Below are positions 1-8,118 of a stretch of DNA of 64,000 nucleotides, piece by piece (the first letter of the stretch is position 1; every line of letters starts with the position of its first letter). A model generated the notes under the pieces. It did not search any database, was not told the DNA's origin, and saw only the letters and a program-made list of their open reading frames with translations. The position numbers and the translations under genes were made by a program. The stretch comes from Bog-473 sp049513455 (GTDB lineage Bacteria > Actinomycetota > Acidimicrobiia > Acidimicrobiales > RAAP-2). The stretch spans positions 62,001 through 126,000 of the forward strand of contig JBEKWB010000004.1 in the NCBI GenBank assembly GCA_049513455.1. The letters run 5' to 3'.

Positions 1-282
1 GCTGACCCGGGATTCGACTGCTCGGGACTCACGGCGTGGTCCTGGGGACAGGTGGGTGTCGGTCTCCCCCACTATTCGGGCGCCCAGATGAGTGACTCCA
101 CGCCGGTGCCGCTCAGCGACCTGGAGCCGGGTGACCTCCTCTTCTACGGCCCCGGTGGGTCAGAGCACGTTGCCATGTACGTCAGTCCCGGCACCATGAT
201 CGAGGCACCCGAAACCGGGGAGTCCGTGCACCTGACCGGCCTCCGTCTTGGCGGTGGCTTCGTCGGCGCCGGCCGTCCCTGA
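1..282 (+). CDS. NlpC/P60 family cell-wall peptidase, 3' part
   Basis: The gene enters from the left edge, so only the last 93 residues are visible. They form the catalytic half of an NlpC/P60 domain: the motif FDCSGL with the nucleophile Cys at about residue 7 of the visible part, a SGAQ helix, the typical PGDLLFYG strand, and HVAMY carrying the catalytic His. Proteins of this family cut peptide cross-links in peptidoglycan, usually outside the cytoplasm. The N-terminal part (signal peptide, coiled coil or SH3 domains) lies outside the window, so the exact type cannot be told. The frame is open from base 1 and ends in TGA 56 bases before the Lgt-like gene. Confidence 0.9.
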   Translation, partial: ADPGFDCSGLTAWSWGQVGVGLPHYSGAQMSDSTPVPLSDLEPGDLLFYGPGGSEHVAMYVSPGTMIEAPETGESVHLTGLRLGGGFVGAGRP

Positions 283-337
283 GGCCGGGCGCGCCCAGCG
301 CTCACGTCGTCTGTCGTAACCTGGCGACGGGCCTGCC

Positions 338-1189
338 ATGAGACCGATACCCGTCGTCTTCCACATTGGGCCGCTCCAGGTCCACACCTACGGCCTCGGC
401 CTGGCCCTCACCTTCTGGTTCGGGTTCACCTACTTCGAGCGGCGGCTCAAGCGGTACGGCTACCGCACCGACTGGTTCGTCGGGGTGTTCTTGTGGATCA
501 TCCTCTCCGCCGTGGTCGGGGCCCGTGCGCTGCATGTGCTGTCCAACTTGAGCTACTACACCCACAGCCCGGAGCAGGTGCTGGCCATCTGGCACGGCGG
601 GCTCTCCTCGTTCGGGGGGCTTCTCTTCGCGGTGCCCACCGGCATCGTTCTCACGCACCGGCGATGTCCGGAATTGCCCATCGGTCGCGCCCTGGACATC
701 GTCGCCCCCGTGCTCCTGGCCTCATGGGCCATGGGCCGGTTGCTCGGACCTCAGCTCATGGTGGCCGGCGGAGGGCATCCGACGCACCAGTGGTTCGGCA
801 TGTACTACGCCGGACAGGCCGGCCGCCGGCTGCCGGTCCCGATCTTCCAGGCGCTGGAGGACTTCAGCGTGTTCCTCATCCTGATCTTCATCGAACGTCG
901 ACTCGACCACTGGCCCGACGGGTCTCTCCGCTCGGGGTATCCCACCGGCACCGTGATCGGCACCGCCATGGCACTCTGGGGTATTGAGCGGGCGCTCGAC
1001 GAGCACCTGTGGCTCGGTGAGGACGGTCGCCTCGGTTCGATCCTCGTGCAGATCGCGGGGGTGCTGTTGGTGGTGGGAGGAGCGGCGGTCCTCCTCCGGA
1101 CACGCCGGCGCTGGCAGGAGTGGTCACGCCTGCACGGCCCGCCGCAGGAGGCCGACGGCGCCCTCCTGGCGGAGCAGCATCCCCTTTAG
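338..1189 (+). CDS. Divergent prolipoprotein diacylglyceryl transferase (Lgt) family protein
   Basis: This 283-residue membrane protein has the Lgt layout: an N-terminal HTYG-like segment (VHTYGLGLAL), GARALHVL, GGLSSFGGLL at residues 87-96, a GR pair (R134) and a C-terminal helix with R218. Lgt moves diacylglycerol from phosphatidylglycerol to the lipobox Cys of prelipoproteins. Several canonical residues differ: the His of MSFHGG is Phe (F92), the GNFxN stretch after R134 is replaced by LLGPQL, and the Tyr before the C-terminal Arg is Trp (W214). It may therefore be a paralogue with altered activity and not the housekeeping Lgt. About seven membrane segments are apparent. The ATG start lies just after the NlpC gene. 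Confidence 0.75.
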   Translation: MRPIPVVFHIGPLQVHTYGLGLALTFWFGFTYFERRLKRYGYRTDWFVGVFLWIILSAVVGARALHVLSNLSYYTHSPEQVLAIWHGGLSSFGGLLFAVPTGIVLTHRRCPELPIGRALDIVAPVLLASWAMGRLLGPQLMVAGGGHPTHQWFGMYYAGQAGRRLPVPIFQALEDFSVFLILIFIERRLDHWPDGSLRSGYPTGTVIGTAMALWGIERALDEHLWLGEDGRLGSILVQIAGVLLVVGGAAVLLRTRRRWQEWSRLHGPPQEADGALLAEQHPL

Positions 1190-1338
1190 CGCGTTTCGCG
1201 TGCCTTGCGGTGGGTTGCCGCTGCTCCGGCGCCCGCGTAGTTGCCGTCGCGCGGAACATTGCTCTAGCTTGCGCTCGGACGCTGGTGTTCGAGCCGGCCG
1301 ACCGAAACCGGCCAATCCGACGAAGGGGGAACGCGTAG

Positions 1339-2892
1339 ATGGGTGATCTGGGTTTTTGGGCCCTGGCCCAAGAGGATCCCGACTACCTGGCCCTGGTCAC
1401 GCCCGACGGCGCCGAGGTGCGGGCGGGTGAGTTGCTCGGCCACGCCAACCAACTCGTCCACGCCCTACGGGCGCAAGGGCTCGCGCCGGGCGACGTGGTC
1501 GCCACCGTGCTGCCCAACTGTGCCGAAATGATCGAGATCTACCTCGCCGCGCTGCAGGCCGGTTGGTACCTGGTGCCGATCAACCACCACCTGGTCGCTC
1601 CCGAGATCGCCTACATCCTGAAGGACTCGGGCGCCAAGGTGTTCGTGGCCCACGAGCGCTTCGCCGACGCCTCGATCGCGGCCGCCGACGAGGTGGGCCT
1701 CCCGGCGACGGCCCGCATCGCCGTTGGGGCCGTGGAGGGTTTCTCGTCGTACCGCGAGACCCGGGACGCGCAGCCGACCACCCTGCCCGAGGACCGGACG
1801 CTGGGCGACGTGATGAACTACACGTCGGGAACCACCGGGAACCCCAAGGGCATATTTCGCAAGCTCCCCGGGGTCACCCCTGAAGCGGCCGCGACGGGGT
1901 TGGGCGGCATCCTTTACCTCTTCTCGGTGCAGCCCCACGACGACAACGTTCACATCATCGGCTCACCGCTCTATCACACCGCCGTTCTGCGCTTCGGCAG
2001 CGCGTCGATGCACTTTGGGCACACGGTCGTCCTCATGGACAAGTGGACCCCCGAGGAGATGCTCCGGCTCATCGCCCAGTACCGCGTCACCACCTCTCAC
2101 ATGGTGCCGACCCAGTTCCACCGGCTGCTGTCGCTACCCGACGCGGTGCGCGAGAAATACGACGTGTCCTCCCTGCGCCACATGATCCACGCCGCCGCTC
2201 CCTGCCCGATCGACGTCAAGCACAAAATGATCGCCTGGTGGGGAAACGCGGTCGACGAGTACTACGCCGCCAGCGAGGGCGGCGGCACGCTGGTCACCGC
2301 GGAGGAGTGGTTGCGCAAACCCGGGACGGTCGGCCGGGCTTGGCCGATTTCGGAGATCGCCATATTCGACGACGCCGGGAACCGTGTCGACGAGCCCAAC
2401 GTGATCGGCACCGTCTACATGGCGACGGCGACGGCTCAATTCGAATACCACGGCGACAAGGAAAAGACGAGGAAGAACCGCATCGGCAACTTCTTCACCG
2501 TCGGCGATGTCGGCGTGATCGACGAGGACGGCTACCTCTTCCTCCGGGACCGCAAGATCGACATGATCATTTCCGGGGGCGCCAACATCTACCCGGCCGA
2601 GATCGAGAATGTCCTGCTGTCCCACCCCAAGGTGGGTGACGCAGCGGTCTTCGGGATCCCTCACGAGGACTGGGGCGAAGAGGTCAAGGCGGTGATCGAG
2701 CCGGCCGAAGGGGTCGAGGGCAATGACGCGCTGGCGGCAGAGATTCTCGCGTTCTGCGCCGACAAGCTGGCCAGGTTCAAGACGCCGAAGTCGATCGACT
2801 TCACCACCGAGATGCCACGCGACCCCAACGGGAAGCTCTACAAGCGCAAACTGCGGGACCCCTACTGGGAGGGCGTCCAGCGCGCGCTCTGA
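1339..2892 (+). CDS. Acyl-CoA synthetase (AMP-forming, FadD-like)
   Basis: This 517-residue ANL-superfamily enzyme activates a carboxylic acid as acyl-AMP and passes it to CoA. The AMP-binding loop TSGTTGNPKG is at residues 162-171, the A5 motif YYAASEGGG near 308-316, the hinge region GDVGVIDEDGYLFLRDRKIDMI follows with ISGGANIYPAEIE, and the catalytic Lys sits in PNGKLYKRKL near residue 499. The length fits medium/long-chain fatty acyl-CoA ligases; the substrate cannot be read from the sequence. The ATG start is preceded by a GAAGGGGGAA ribosome-binding site eight bases upstream. It stands alone between the Lgt-like gene and a 690-base gap. Confidence 0.9.
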   Translation: MGDLGFWALAQEDPDYLALVTPDGAEVRAGELLGHANQLVHALRAQGLAPGDVVATVLPNCAEMIEIYLAALQAGWYLVPINHHLVAPEIAYILKDSGAKVFVAHERFADASIAAADEVGLPATARIAVGAVEGFSSYRETRDAQPTTLPEDRTLGDVMNYTSGTTGNPKGIFRKLPGVTPEAAATGLGGILYLFSVQPHDDNVHIIGSPLYHTAVLRFGSASMHFGHTVVLMDKWTPEEMLRLIAQYRVTTSHMVPTQFHRLLSLPDAVREKYDVSSLRHMIHAAAPCPIDVKHKMIAWWGNAVDEYYAASEGGGTLVTAEEWLRKPGTVGRAWPISEIAIFDDAGNRVDEPNVIGTVYMATATAQFEYHGDKEKTRKNRIGNFFTVGDVGVIDEDGYLFLRDRKIDMIISGGANIYPAEIENVLLSHPKVGDAAVFGIPHEDWGEEVKAVIEPAEGVEGNDALAAEILAFCADKLARFKTPKSIDFTTEMPRDPNGKLYKRKLRDPYWEGVQRAL

Positions 2893-3584
2893 GCGCGCCG
2901 CATCACGCTGATCCGCACGGGGACCTCTGGTGACGTAGGATTGGGTGAAGGACCATCCCGCTCACCTCGGGCCTGTTGGCGTCCTTCCGGCTTGGCGTAA
3001 GCCCGTACCGGGCCCGCCGATGGATCGGAGGATCATGATCTCAGCCGAGTTATCACAGGTCGGTGCGCAGCTCGATGCACACCATGCTCCCGAGACGAAC
3101 GGGCGGATGTCGGTGTGCCGCCGGTGTGGAGCGCTCACCGACAGTCCGGCGGGCCTGCAGCACAGGCCCCACACGAGCCAGGTGGATAAATCCAACCAGT
3201 GGCTCACGGCCCAGTCCCGGCTACGACAGATCGACCGGGCCAGGGATCTGCGCTCGCACTGAGGCGGTCGCGCTGCGCCGGGCGCGGCGAGCAGGGCGCA
3301 GGAGGCGGTCGCGGCCGTCGGTCGCGGGAGGCGGTCGCTACGTGAGAGCCCGCCGGATGCGGGGTAGTCCTGGTGAGCGAGCGGAAGCCCGGTTAGCGCC
3401 GGCAACGACCACCACGCCACGTCATGCTCAGGAGGCGACATGTTGGAGGGAGTGCCGATCCACTCCGTGACGACCCCGATACGGCAGTCGGAGTCAGCGG
3501 CCCCGAGTCGGGCGAACTCGGGCCGCCGGGCCTGGCGTGCCAGACTCGCACGGCTGACCCTGCCCGCGACGTGGAGGTTCCCAC
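2893..3584. other. Long intergenic region, structured, with one doubtful small ORF
   Basis: This 692-base stretch separates the acyl-CoA ligase from the DinB-like gene. It holds a possible small ORF (listed separately), three copies of GAGGCGGTCGC at about 3261-3271, 3302-3312 and 3328-3338, and a strong hairpin near 3500-3532 whose arms are GCGGCC(C)CGAGT and ACTCGGGCCGC, about 50 bases before the downstream start codon. The stretch 3340-3400 is rich in short complementary GC segments. No known riboswitch, tRNA or intact mobile element was recognised here. Confidence 0.5.
3035..3262 (+). CDS. Possible small zinc-finger-like protein
   Basis: A 75-residue frame with an ATG start three bases after GGAGG (an ATG at 3020 is an alternative). 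The product contains VCRRCGALTDSPAGLQH, a CxxC knuckle followed by an aromatic-poor, Arg-rich tail ending in RDLRSH. Its composition resembles short actinobacterial proteins with one Cys knuckle, but I do not recognise a named family. It lies in a region where other frames are also open because of GC bias, so it may not be translated. Confidence 0.3.
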   Translation: MISAELSQVGAQLDAHHAPETNGRMSVCRRCGALTDSPAGLQHRPHTSQVDKSNQWLTAQSRLRQIDRARDLRSH

Positions 3585-4103
3585 ATGGTCGACGACATCG
3601 ATGATCCCCGCCGGCAGGAGCCGCCCTTCATTCTCGGTGAGCGGGAAATGCTGGAAGGTTGGCTGGATTTCCACCGCACGACCTTGCTTCTCAAGTGCGA
3701 AGGGGTGGACGAAGCCGGACTCAAGAGCCGGCCCGTCCCTACCTCGAAGCTGTCGCTCCACGGTCTGGTGCGCCACATGGCCGAGGTCGAGCGCGGCTGG
3801 TTCCGGCGGGTGCTCCTGCGCGAACCCGATGCACCTTCCATCTGGTTCGACCCGGCCATCGAGGACAGCGAACTCGTCCCGCTCGACGACGCGGACTGGC
3901 GCGCCGACCTCGCGGCGTGGCAGGCCGAGTGCGCGGCCAGTCGGGCTTCGGCGGCCGGGTACTCACTCGATCACACCGGTCTCCGTTTCGGTGAGCCGTG
4001 CTCCCTGCGGTGGATCTACAACCACATGATTGAGGAGTACGCCCGGCACAACGGGCACGCCGACCTCATTCGCGAGCTTGTTGACGGCAGCATCGGTTGT
4101 TGA
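3585..4103 (+). CDS. DinB/DUF664-like four-helix protein
   Basis: The 172-residue product has the hallmarks of the DUF664 branch of the DinB superfamily: SLHGLVRHMAEVERGWFRR in the second helix and WIYNHMIEEYARHNGHADLIRE near the C terminus, where the His residues form a metal site in the superfamily. Related proteins act as thiol-dependent S-transferases (for example mycothiol or bacillithiol enzymes), but the reaction here is unknown. The ATG follows GTGGAGG at a short distance. The stop codon lies inside a 14-bp tandem repeat array, so the C-terminal residues are encoded by the first repeat unit. Confidence 0.85.
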   Translation: MVDDIDDPRRQEPPFILGEREMLEGWLDFHRTTLLLKCEGVDEAGLKSRPVPTSKLSLHGLVRHMAEVERGWFRRVLLREPDAPSIWFDPAIEDSELVPLDDADWRADLAAWQAECAASRASAAGYSLDHTGLRFGEPCSLRWIYNHMIEEYARHNGHADLIRELVDGSIGC

Positions 4104-4187
4104 GCCCGGCCTCGGTTGTTGAGCCTCGGTTGTCGAGCCTCGGTTGTTGAGCCTCGGTTGTTGAGCCTCGGTTGTTGAGCCCGGCCT
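4094..4187. repeat. 14-bp tandem repeat array between convergent genes
   Basis: Six units of CGGTTGTTGAGCCT start at 4094, 4113, 4127, 4141, 4155 and 4169. The first and last units are both 19 bases long because each carries the same CCGGC insertion; the third has one substitution (TTGTCGAG). The first unit supplies the TGA stop of the DinB-like gene, and the array ends three bases before the stop codon of the convergent thioesterase gene. Units are contiguous with no spacers, so this is a minisatellite and not CRISPR. Confidence 0.9.
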
Positions 4188-4190
4188 CGG

Positions 4191-4946
4191 TCAGGAGCCT
4201 GCGTTCTTCGCGATGAGTTGAGCGAAGTCGTCATCGATCACCTGTTCGTCGGAAGCCCGGGCATTGGTGCTCGCGATGTCGAGCAGCCGGTCCGGATCCA
4301 TCTTCACGAAGATGCCCTCGGCCTCGGCCGTCAGCGCGCCGTCGTGGTAGATGCCGGCCCAGGTGAAGACCTTGCGCCGTTCCGTCCCATTGAATCGGGC
4401 GACGATGTCCAGCGGAGCGAGGAGAGGGGTGGGCCGGCGGTAGCGCACGGTGAGAGTACCGGTCATCCCGGGGTTCTCGGTGATGATGTTGGCCGCGCCC
4501 ATCACCTCATCGAAGAGGGCGGCGATGACTCCGCCGTGGACGCAGGTGGGAGGCCCTTCATAGGCGTAGCCGAAGGTCACCCGGCCCCGGATCTCCCGCC
4601 GGCCGCCCTCACCCTGCACCGACCAGACCTCGACGGGCGGGGCGATCGGGTTGGCGAAGCCGATCATCGGGCTCATCGGAAAGAAGTCCTGGGGATGTCC
4701 CGAGGTTTCGGGTTGGAAGCGCGGGCGCTTGGATGCGGGGGCCTTCTTCTCCAGCCCGTCGGCGATCCGGACCAGCTGATCGGCAGCTTCGGCGATCTCG
4801 AGGTCCGGCACCGGATGTCCCACCGCGGCGGCGGTGATGCGCCGAACGGCGTCCGCCAGGCGATTGAGCGGTTCGTCCCCGGTCGAGCGGGGGGAGCCGT
4901 CGATTCCGGGAAAGTCGTTGCCCGGAGGGGGCGGCGGCTGACTCAC
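4191..4946 (-). CDS. PaaI-type hotdog thioesterase
   Basis: The 251-residue protein has a poorly conserved N-terminal 90 residues, then a hotdog domain with PPTCVHGGVIAALFDEVMG (HGG at 137-139, acidic catalytic residue D146), TLTVRYRRPTPL and a final TAEAEGIFVKM strand. Such enzymes hydrolyse acyl-CoA thioesters. The GTG start overlaps the stop of the upstream enoyl-CoA hydratase as GTGA, which indicates translational coupling and fixes the start. Together the two genes form an acyl-CoA operon. The substrate is not known. Confidence 0.85.
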   Translation of the reverse strand: MSQPPPPPGNDFPGIDGSPRSTGDEPLNRLADAVRRITAAAVGHPVPDLEIAEAADQLVRIADGLEKKAPASKRPRFQPETSGHPQDFFPMSPMIGFANPIAPPVEVWSVQGEGGRREIRGRVTFGYAYEGPPTCVHGGVIAALFDEVMGAANIITENPGMTGTLTVRYRRPTPLLAPLDIVARFNGTERRKVFTWAGIYHDGALTAEAEGIFVKMDPDRLLDIASTNARASDEQVIDDDFAQLIAKNAGS

Positions 4947-5740
4947 TGGCCGGTGAAGCGGGCGGGTCTCTTCTCCGCGAATGCCTTCTGTCCCTCGGTG
5001 GCGTCCTTCGTCGAGAAGATCGGCCAGCCGATTTCGAGCTCCCGGGCCAGACCGTCGACCTCGGACAAGCCTTCGGTCTCGCGTACGGTTCGCTTGATGG
5101 CCTCGACCGCCAACGGCCCGTTCTGACCGATGACCGCCGCGATCTCCAGGGCCTTTTCCAGGGCAGTGCCATCGGGCACGACGTACCCGATGAGGCCGAT
5201 GCGGAGCGCCTCCTCCGCCGGGACCTCGCGGGCGGTGAGGAGGAGGTCCATGGCCACGGTGTAGGGGATCTGCCTGCGTAGCCGGACCGTGGACCCACCG
5301 AGCGGGAAGAGCCCCCGCTTGGCCTCGAAGACGCCGAAGATCGCCCCCGCTCCGGCGACCCGGATATCGGTGGCCTGAAGGATTTCGGTTCCTCCGGCGA
5401 CCGCCCATCCCTCGACGGCGGCGATCAGGGGCTTCTTCACGTCGTAGTGGCGCAGCAGCGCCTTCCAGTGGAGGTCGGGGTCGGCCTCCCGGCGCGCCTT
5501 GTACTTTTCGTTCTCTGGCGAGTTCCCCATCGACTTCAGATCCATCCCGGTACAGAAGTTGCCCCCCGCTCCGGTGAGGATGGCGCACCTGATGTCCTCG
5601 TTGTTGTCGATCTCCTCCCACGCGTCCGCCATGCCGACCAGCATGGGAAGGCTGAGCGCGTTCTTTGCCTCAGGCCGGTTCATGGTCACGATGGCCGTGG
5701 CACCCTCGCGGGCGAAGGTCAGGTGCTCAGTCGATTCCAC
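4943..5740 (-). CDS. Enoyl-CoA hydratase/isomerase family protein
   Basis: This 265-residue crotonase-fold protein has the oxyanion-hole segments GNFCTGMDLKSM and VEGWAVAGGTEIL. Aligned by eye with rat mitochondrial hydratase, both catalytic glutamates are present: one in GGTE and one in FGVFEAKRGLFPLGG. It should therefore be able to hydrate 2-enoyl-CoA, although crotonases are functionally diverse. The GTG start follows GGGGAGA with six bases spacing. The thioesterase gene overlaps its end. A KstR-type palindrome lies about 130 bases upstream of the start. Confidence 0.9.
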   Translation of the reverse strand: MESTEHLTFAREGATAIVTMNRPEAKNALSLPMLVGMADAWEEIDNNEDIRCAILTGAGGNFCTGMDLKSMGNSPENEKYKARREADPDLHWKALLRHYDVKKPLIAAVEGWAVAGGTEILQATDIRVAGAGAIFGVFEAKRGLFPLGGSTVRLRRQIPYTVAMDLLLTAREVPAEEALRIGLIGYVVPDGTALEKALEIAAVIGQNGPLAVEAIKRTVRETEGLSEVDGLARELEIGWPIFSTKDATEGQKAFAEKRPARFTGQ

Positions 5741-5868
5741 TTTGGTCTCCCCGTTTCGGCGGCTCCCTGATCAGAACCGCTTGACGCTCGTGCCAGTGGC
5801 CAGGTCGCCACGGGCGCATGGACACCAACCTGTCCGGCGCCGGGCCGGTTGCCCCAAAGGGGCAGATA

Positions 5869-5882
5869 TAGAACCTGTTCTA
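5869..5882. promoter_or_regulatory. KstR-like operator palindrome TAGAACCTGTTCTA
   Basis: A perfect inverted repeat TAGAAC-CT-GTTCTA lies in the gap between the acyl-CoA dehydrogenase end and the enoyl-CoA hydratase start. It fits exactly the TnnAACnnGTTnnA consensus published for the mycobacterial TetR-family repressor KstR, which controls sterol catabolism. Related FadE/FadR-type TetR repressors bind similar sites. The likely target is the minus-strand hydratase-thioesterase operon. No KstR gene is visible in the window; the only TetR gene is 23 kb away. Confidence 0.6.
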
Positions 5883-6021
5883 ACCTACCACCCTGCTCAA
5901 ACCGGCTGCGAGGCCGGGGCGACCCTTGCAGCCTCGGCTGAGGTTCTTCACGTGGCCGGACTCCGCCGGACCCGCGGCGTGGGCAGCCCATCGGGATCAC
6001 CTTTCCCGCGGGCGCTCCGGC

Positions 6022-7170
6022 TCAGGCGTTCTTCAACAGCTCGCGGGCGATGACCACTCGCTGGACCTGGTTGGTCCCCTCGTAAATCTGGGTGACCTTG
6101 GCATCGCGCAGGAACCGCTCGACCGGGAAATCCTTCGTGTAGCCGTAGCCCCCGAGCAGCTGCACCGCGTCGATGGTGACGGACATGGAGGTGTCCGACG
6201 CGAAAGCCTTGGCCATGGCCCCGAACAGGGTGAGTTCACCGCCGGGATCGTGGTCGACCATGGCGCAGGCCCGGTAGACGAGGGCCCGGGCCGCCTCGTT
6301 GCGCGTGGCCATGTCGGCCAGCATGAAGCGCAGTCCCTGCAGATCGGCGATAGGAGCCCCGAAGGCGTGACGCTGTTTCATGTAGGAGGCGGCGTAGTCG
6401 ATGGCGCCCTGGGCGATACCGACCGCCTGGGCCCCGATGGTCGGGCGACTGCGGTCCAACGTATGCATGGCGATGGTGAAGCCCTGGCCCTCCTCGCCAA
6501 TGCGGTGGGACCCCGGTACCCGCACCTCGTCGAGGACGACTTCGCCGGTCGGACTCCCCCGCATGCCCAGCTTGTCCTCGTGTTTCGCGATCGTGATGCC
6601 CCAATCCCGCTCGACGAGGAAGCACGAGATCCCCCGCCCACCCGCCTCGGGATCCGTCTTGGCGAAGACGATGTACACGTCGGAGATGCCGGCATTGGTG
6701 ATCCAGTACTTCGAACCGGTGAGGATGTAGTCGTCCCCGTCGCGTACCGCCCGGGTGCGCATGGACGCCACATCGCTGCCGGCGTCGGCTTCCGAGAGGC
6801 AGTAGCTGGCTTGGAGCTCACCGGTGGCCACCCTGGGCAGGTACTGCTGCTTCAGCTCCTCACTGGCCCAGTTCATGACGGGCAACATTCCGAGCTTGGA
6901 GATCAGGATGGTCAGCGAGGTGGACGCACAGACCCGGGCCAGCTCCTCGGCGACAATGGCCTGGATCACCATGTCCGCCCCCGCGCCGCCGTACGCCTCG
7001 GGGATGCCCAGCGAGGGCAGCTCCAGCTCGCAGCAGGCCGCGAAGGACTTCCAGGGGAACTCGGCCTCCCGGTCGACCTCGGCCGCGTAGGGCGCTATCC
7101 GCTCCTCGGCGAACTGGCGCAAGGTGTCGCGGAACTGTCGCTGCTCGTCGGTCAGGGCAAAGGTGCTCAC
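6022..7170 (-). CDS. Acyl-CoA dehydrogenase
   Basis: The 382-residue product covers a complete acyl-CoA dehydrogenase: N-terminal helical domain (LTDEQRQFRDTLRQFAEE), the middle beta domain with CLSEADAGSDVASM and KYWITNAGISDVYIVFAKT, and the C-terminal helical domain with QLLGGYGYTKDFPVERFLRDAKV. The catalytic base is the Glu of IYEGTNQVQR at about residue 364. FAD-linked, it makes 2-enoyl-CoA from acyl-CoA and would feed the nearby hydratase. The start is GTG. It follows the alpha/beta hydrolase gene by 47 bases on the same strand, probably in one transcript. Confidence 0.95.
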   Translation of the reverse strand: MSTFALTDEQRQFRDTLRQFAEERIAPYAAEVDREAEFPWKSFAACCELELPSLGIPEAYGGAGADMVIQAIVAEELARVCASTSLTILISKLGMLPVMNWASEELKQQYLPRVATGELQASYCLSEADAGSDVASMRTRAVRDGDDYILTGSKYWITNAGISDVYIVFAKTDPEAGGRGISCFLVERDWGITIAKHEDKLGMRGSPTGEVVLDEVRVPGSHRIGEEGQGFTIAMHTLDRSRPTIGAQAVGIAQGAIDYAASYMKQRHAFGAPIADLQGLRFMLADMATRNEAARALVYRACAMVDHDPGGELTLFGAMAKAFASDTSMSVTIDAVQLLGGYGYTKDFPVERFLRDAKVTQIYEGTNQVQRVVIARELLKNA

Positions 7171-7217
7171 CGGATCATTCTCGCAGAGGTGATGGGGGGG
7201 GTTCGCGACGTGGCGCG

Positions 7218-8069
7218 TCAGGTCGTCGCCAGATGCTCGATGAGCAACCGGGCCAGCTCCTTGGGGGCTGCCTCGGGAATCCAGTGATTGACGCCCTCGA
7301 GCACGACGAAGCGATAGCCGCCCGTGACGAAGGCGCCCGACGCTTCCGCGGCGGGCCGGCCGAGTGCGGCATCGTCTGTCGACCAGACGTAGAGCGTCGG
7401 GACCGTCACCAGCGGGAGATCCGTCAACTCGTCCCCGTCCATGGCGCGGTACCAGTTCAACGCCGCGGTCAACGACCCCGGGCGTGTGAGCACGGCGAGA
7501 TACTGCCGGGTGTTGGCCACGCCCAGACCGCTCGCCGTGCAGAGTGCCTCCAGGCCCGAACCCGAACGGTCCTCGCCGAGGAGCAGCCTCTCGGGCACCT
7601 CGGGCCGGCGGAACGCGTCCATCTGGGCCGACCGTTCAAACTGGGCCCGGTCCCCGCCGAGGAGGGCGCCGCGCAGCGCGAACGGATGGGGTGTCGAGAC
7701 GACCGAGAGCGAGCGGACCCGGTCGGGATGCCGGGCCGCGGCCACCCACGACACCATGCCGCCCCAGTCGTGGCCGACGAGGTCGAACGTGTCCATGCCC
7801 ATCGCGTCGGCCAGGGCCAGGACGTCGCCGACCAAGTGGTCCAGGCGGTAGTCGGCCACGGTCGAGGGCCTGGCCCCGGGCGAGTAGCCACGCTGGTCGG
7901 GGGCGACGGCGCGATATCCCGCATCCCCGAGCTCACTCAGCTGGCCCCGCCAGGACCAGGAGGTCTGCGGGAAGCCGTGGAGGAGGATGACACCGCGGCC
8001 ACGTTCGGGGCCCGCGGCGCGCGCGGTGAAGGTCAGCCGGTTGGCGTCGATTTCGAGGCGCTCGATCAC
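7218..8069 (-). CDS. Alpha/beta hydrolase, epoxide-hydrolase-like
   Basis: The 283-residue protein has HGFPQTSWSWRGQ (oxyanion region, residues 31-43), the nucleophile elbow GHDWGGM with Asp D101, and a C-terminal catalytic His in NHWIPEAAP near residue 269. An Asp nucleophile with HGxP is typical of epoxide hydrolases and haloalkane dehalogenases; DQRGYSPGARP is typical of the epoxide hydrolase branch. The GTG start is chosen because the alignment with family N termini begins there. It is the gene before the acyl-CoA dehydrogenase on the minus strand. Confidence 0.85.
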   Translation of the reverse strand: MIERLEIDANRLTFTARAAGPERGRGVILLHGFPQTSWSWRGQLSELGDAGYRAVAPDQRGYSPGARPSTVADYRLDHLVGDVLALADAMGMDTFDLVGHDWGGMVSWVAAARHPDRVRSLSVVSTPHPFALRGALLGGDRAQFERSAQMDAFRRPEVPERLLLGEDRSGSGLEALCTASGLGVANTRQYLAVLTRPGSLTAALNWYRAMDGDELTDLPLVTVPTLYVWSTDDAALGRPAAEASGAFVTGGYRFVVLEGVNHWIPEAAPKELARLLIEHLATT

Positions 8070-8118
8070 CCCGAGGTCATTTCGCGACCGCGGGACGACG
8101 CATACCGCCGCCGCCCGC

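Noticed and set aside
3340..3420. Group II intron end
   Set aside because: The GAGCCCGCCGGATGCGGG stretch recalls such elements only vaguely and neither reverse transcriptase nor domain V could be recognised.
4094..4187. CRISPR array
   Set aside because: Units are 14 bases and contiguous, without spacers, and no cas gene is in the window.
5871..5880. LexA box GAAC..GTTC
   Set aside because: Actinobacterial LexA sites have four bases between the half-sites; here there are two, which fits KstR instead.
5719..6000. Minus-strand frame in the acyl-CoA dehydrogenase to hydratase gap
   Set aside because: It covers the regulatory palindrome, has no family resemblance and no ribosome-binding site.
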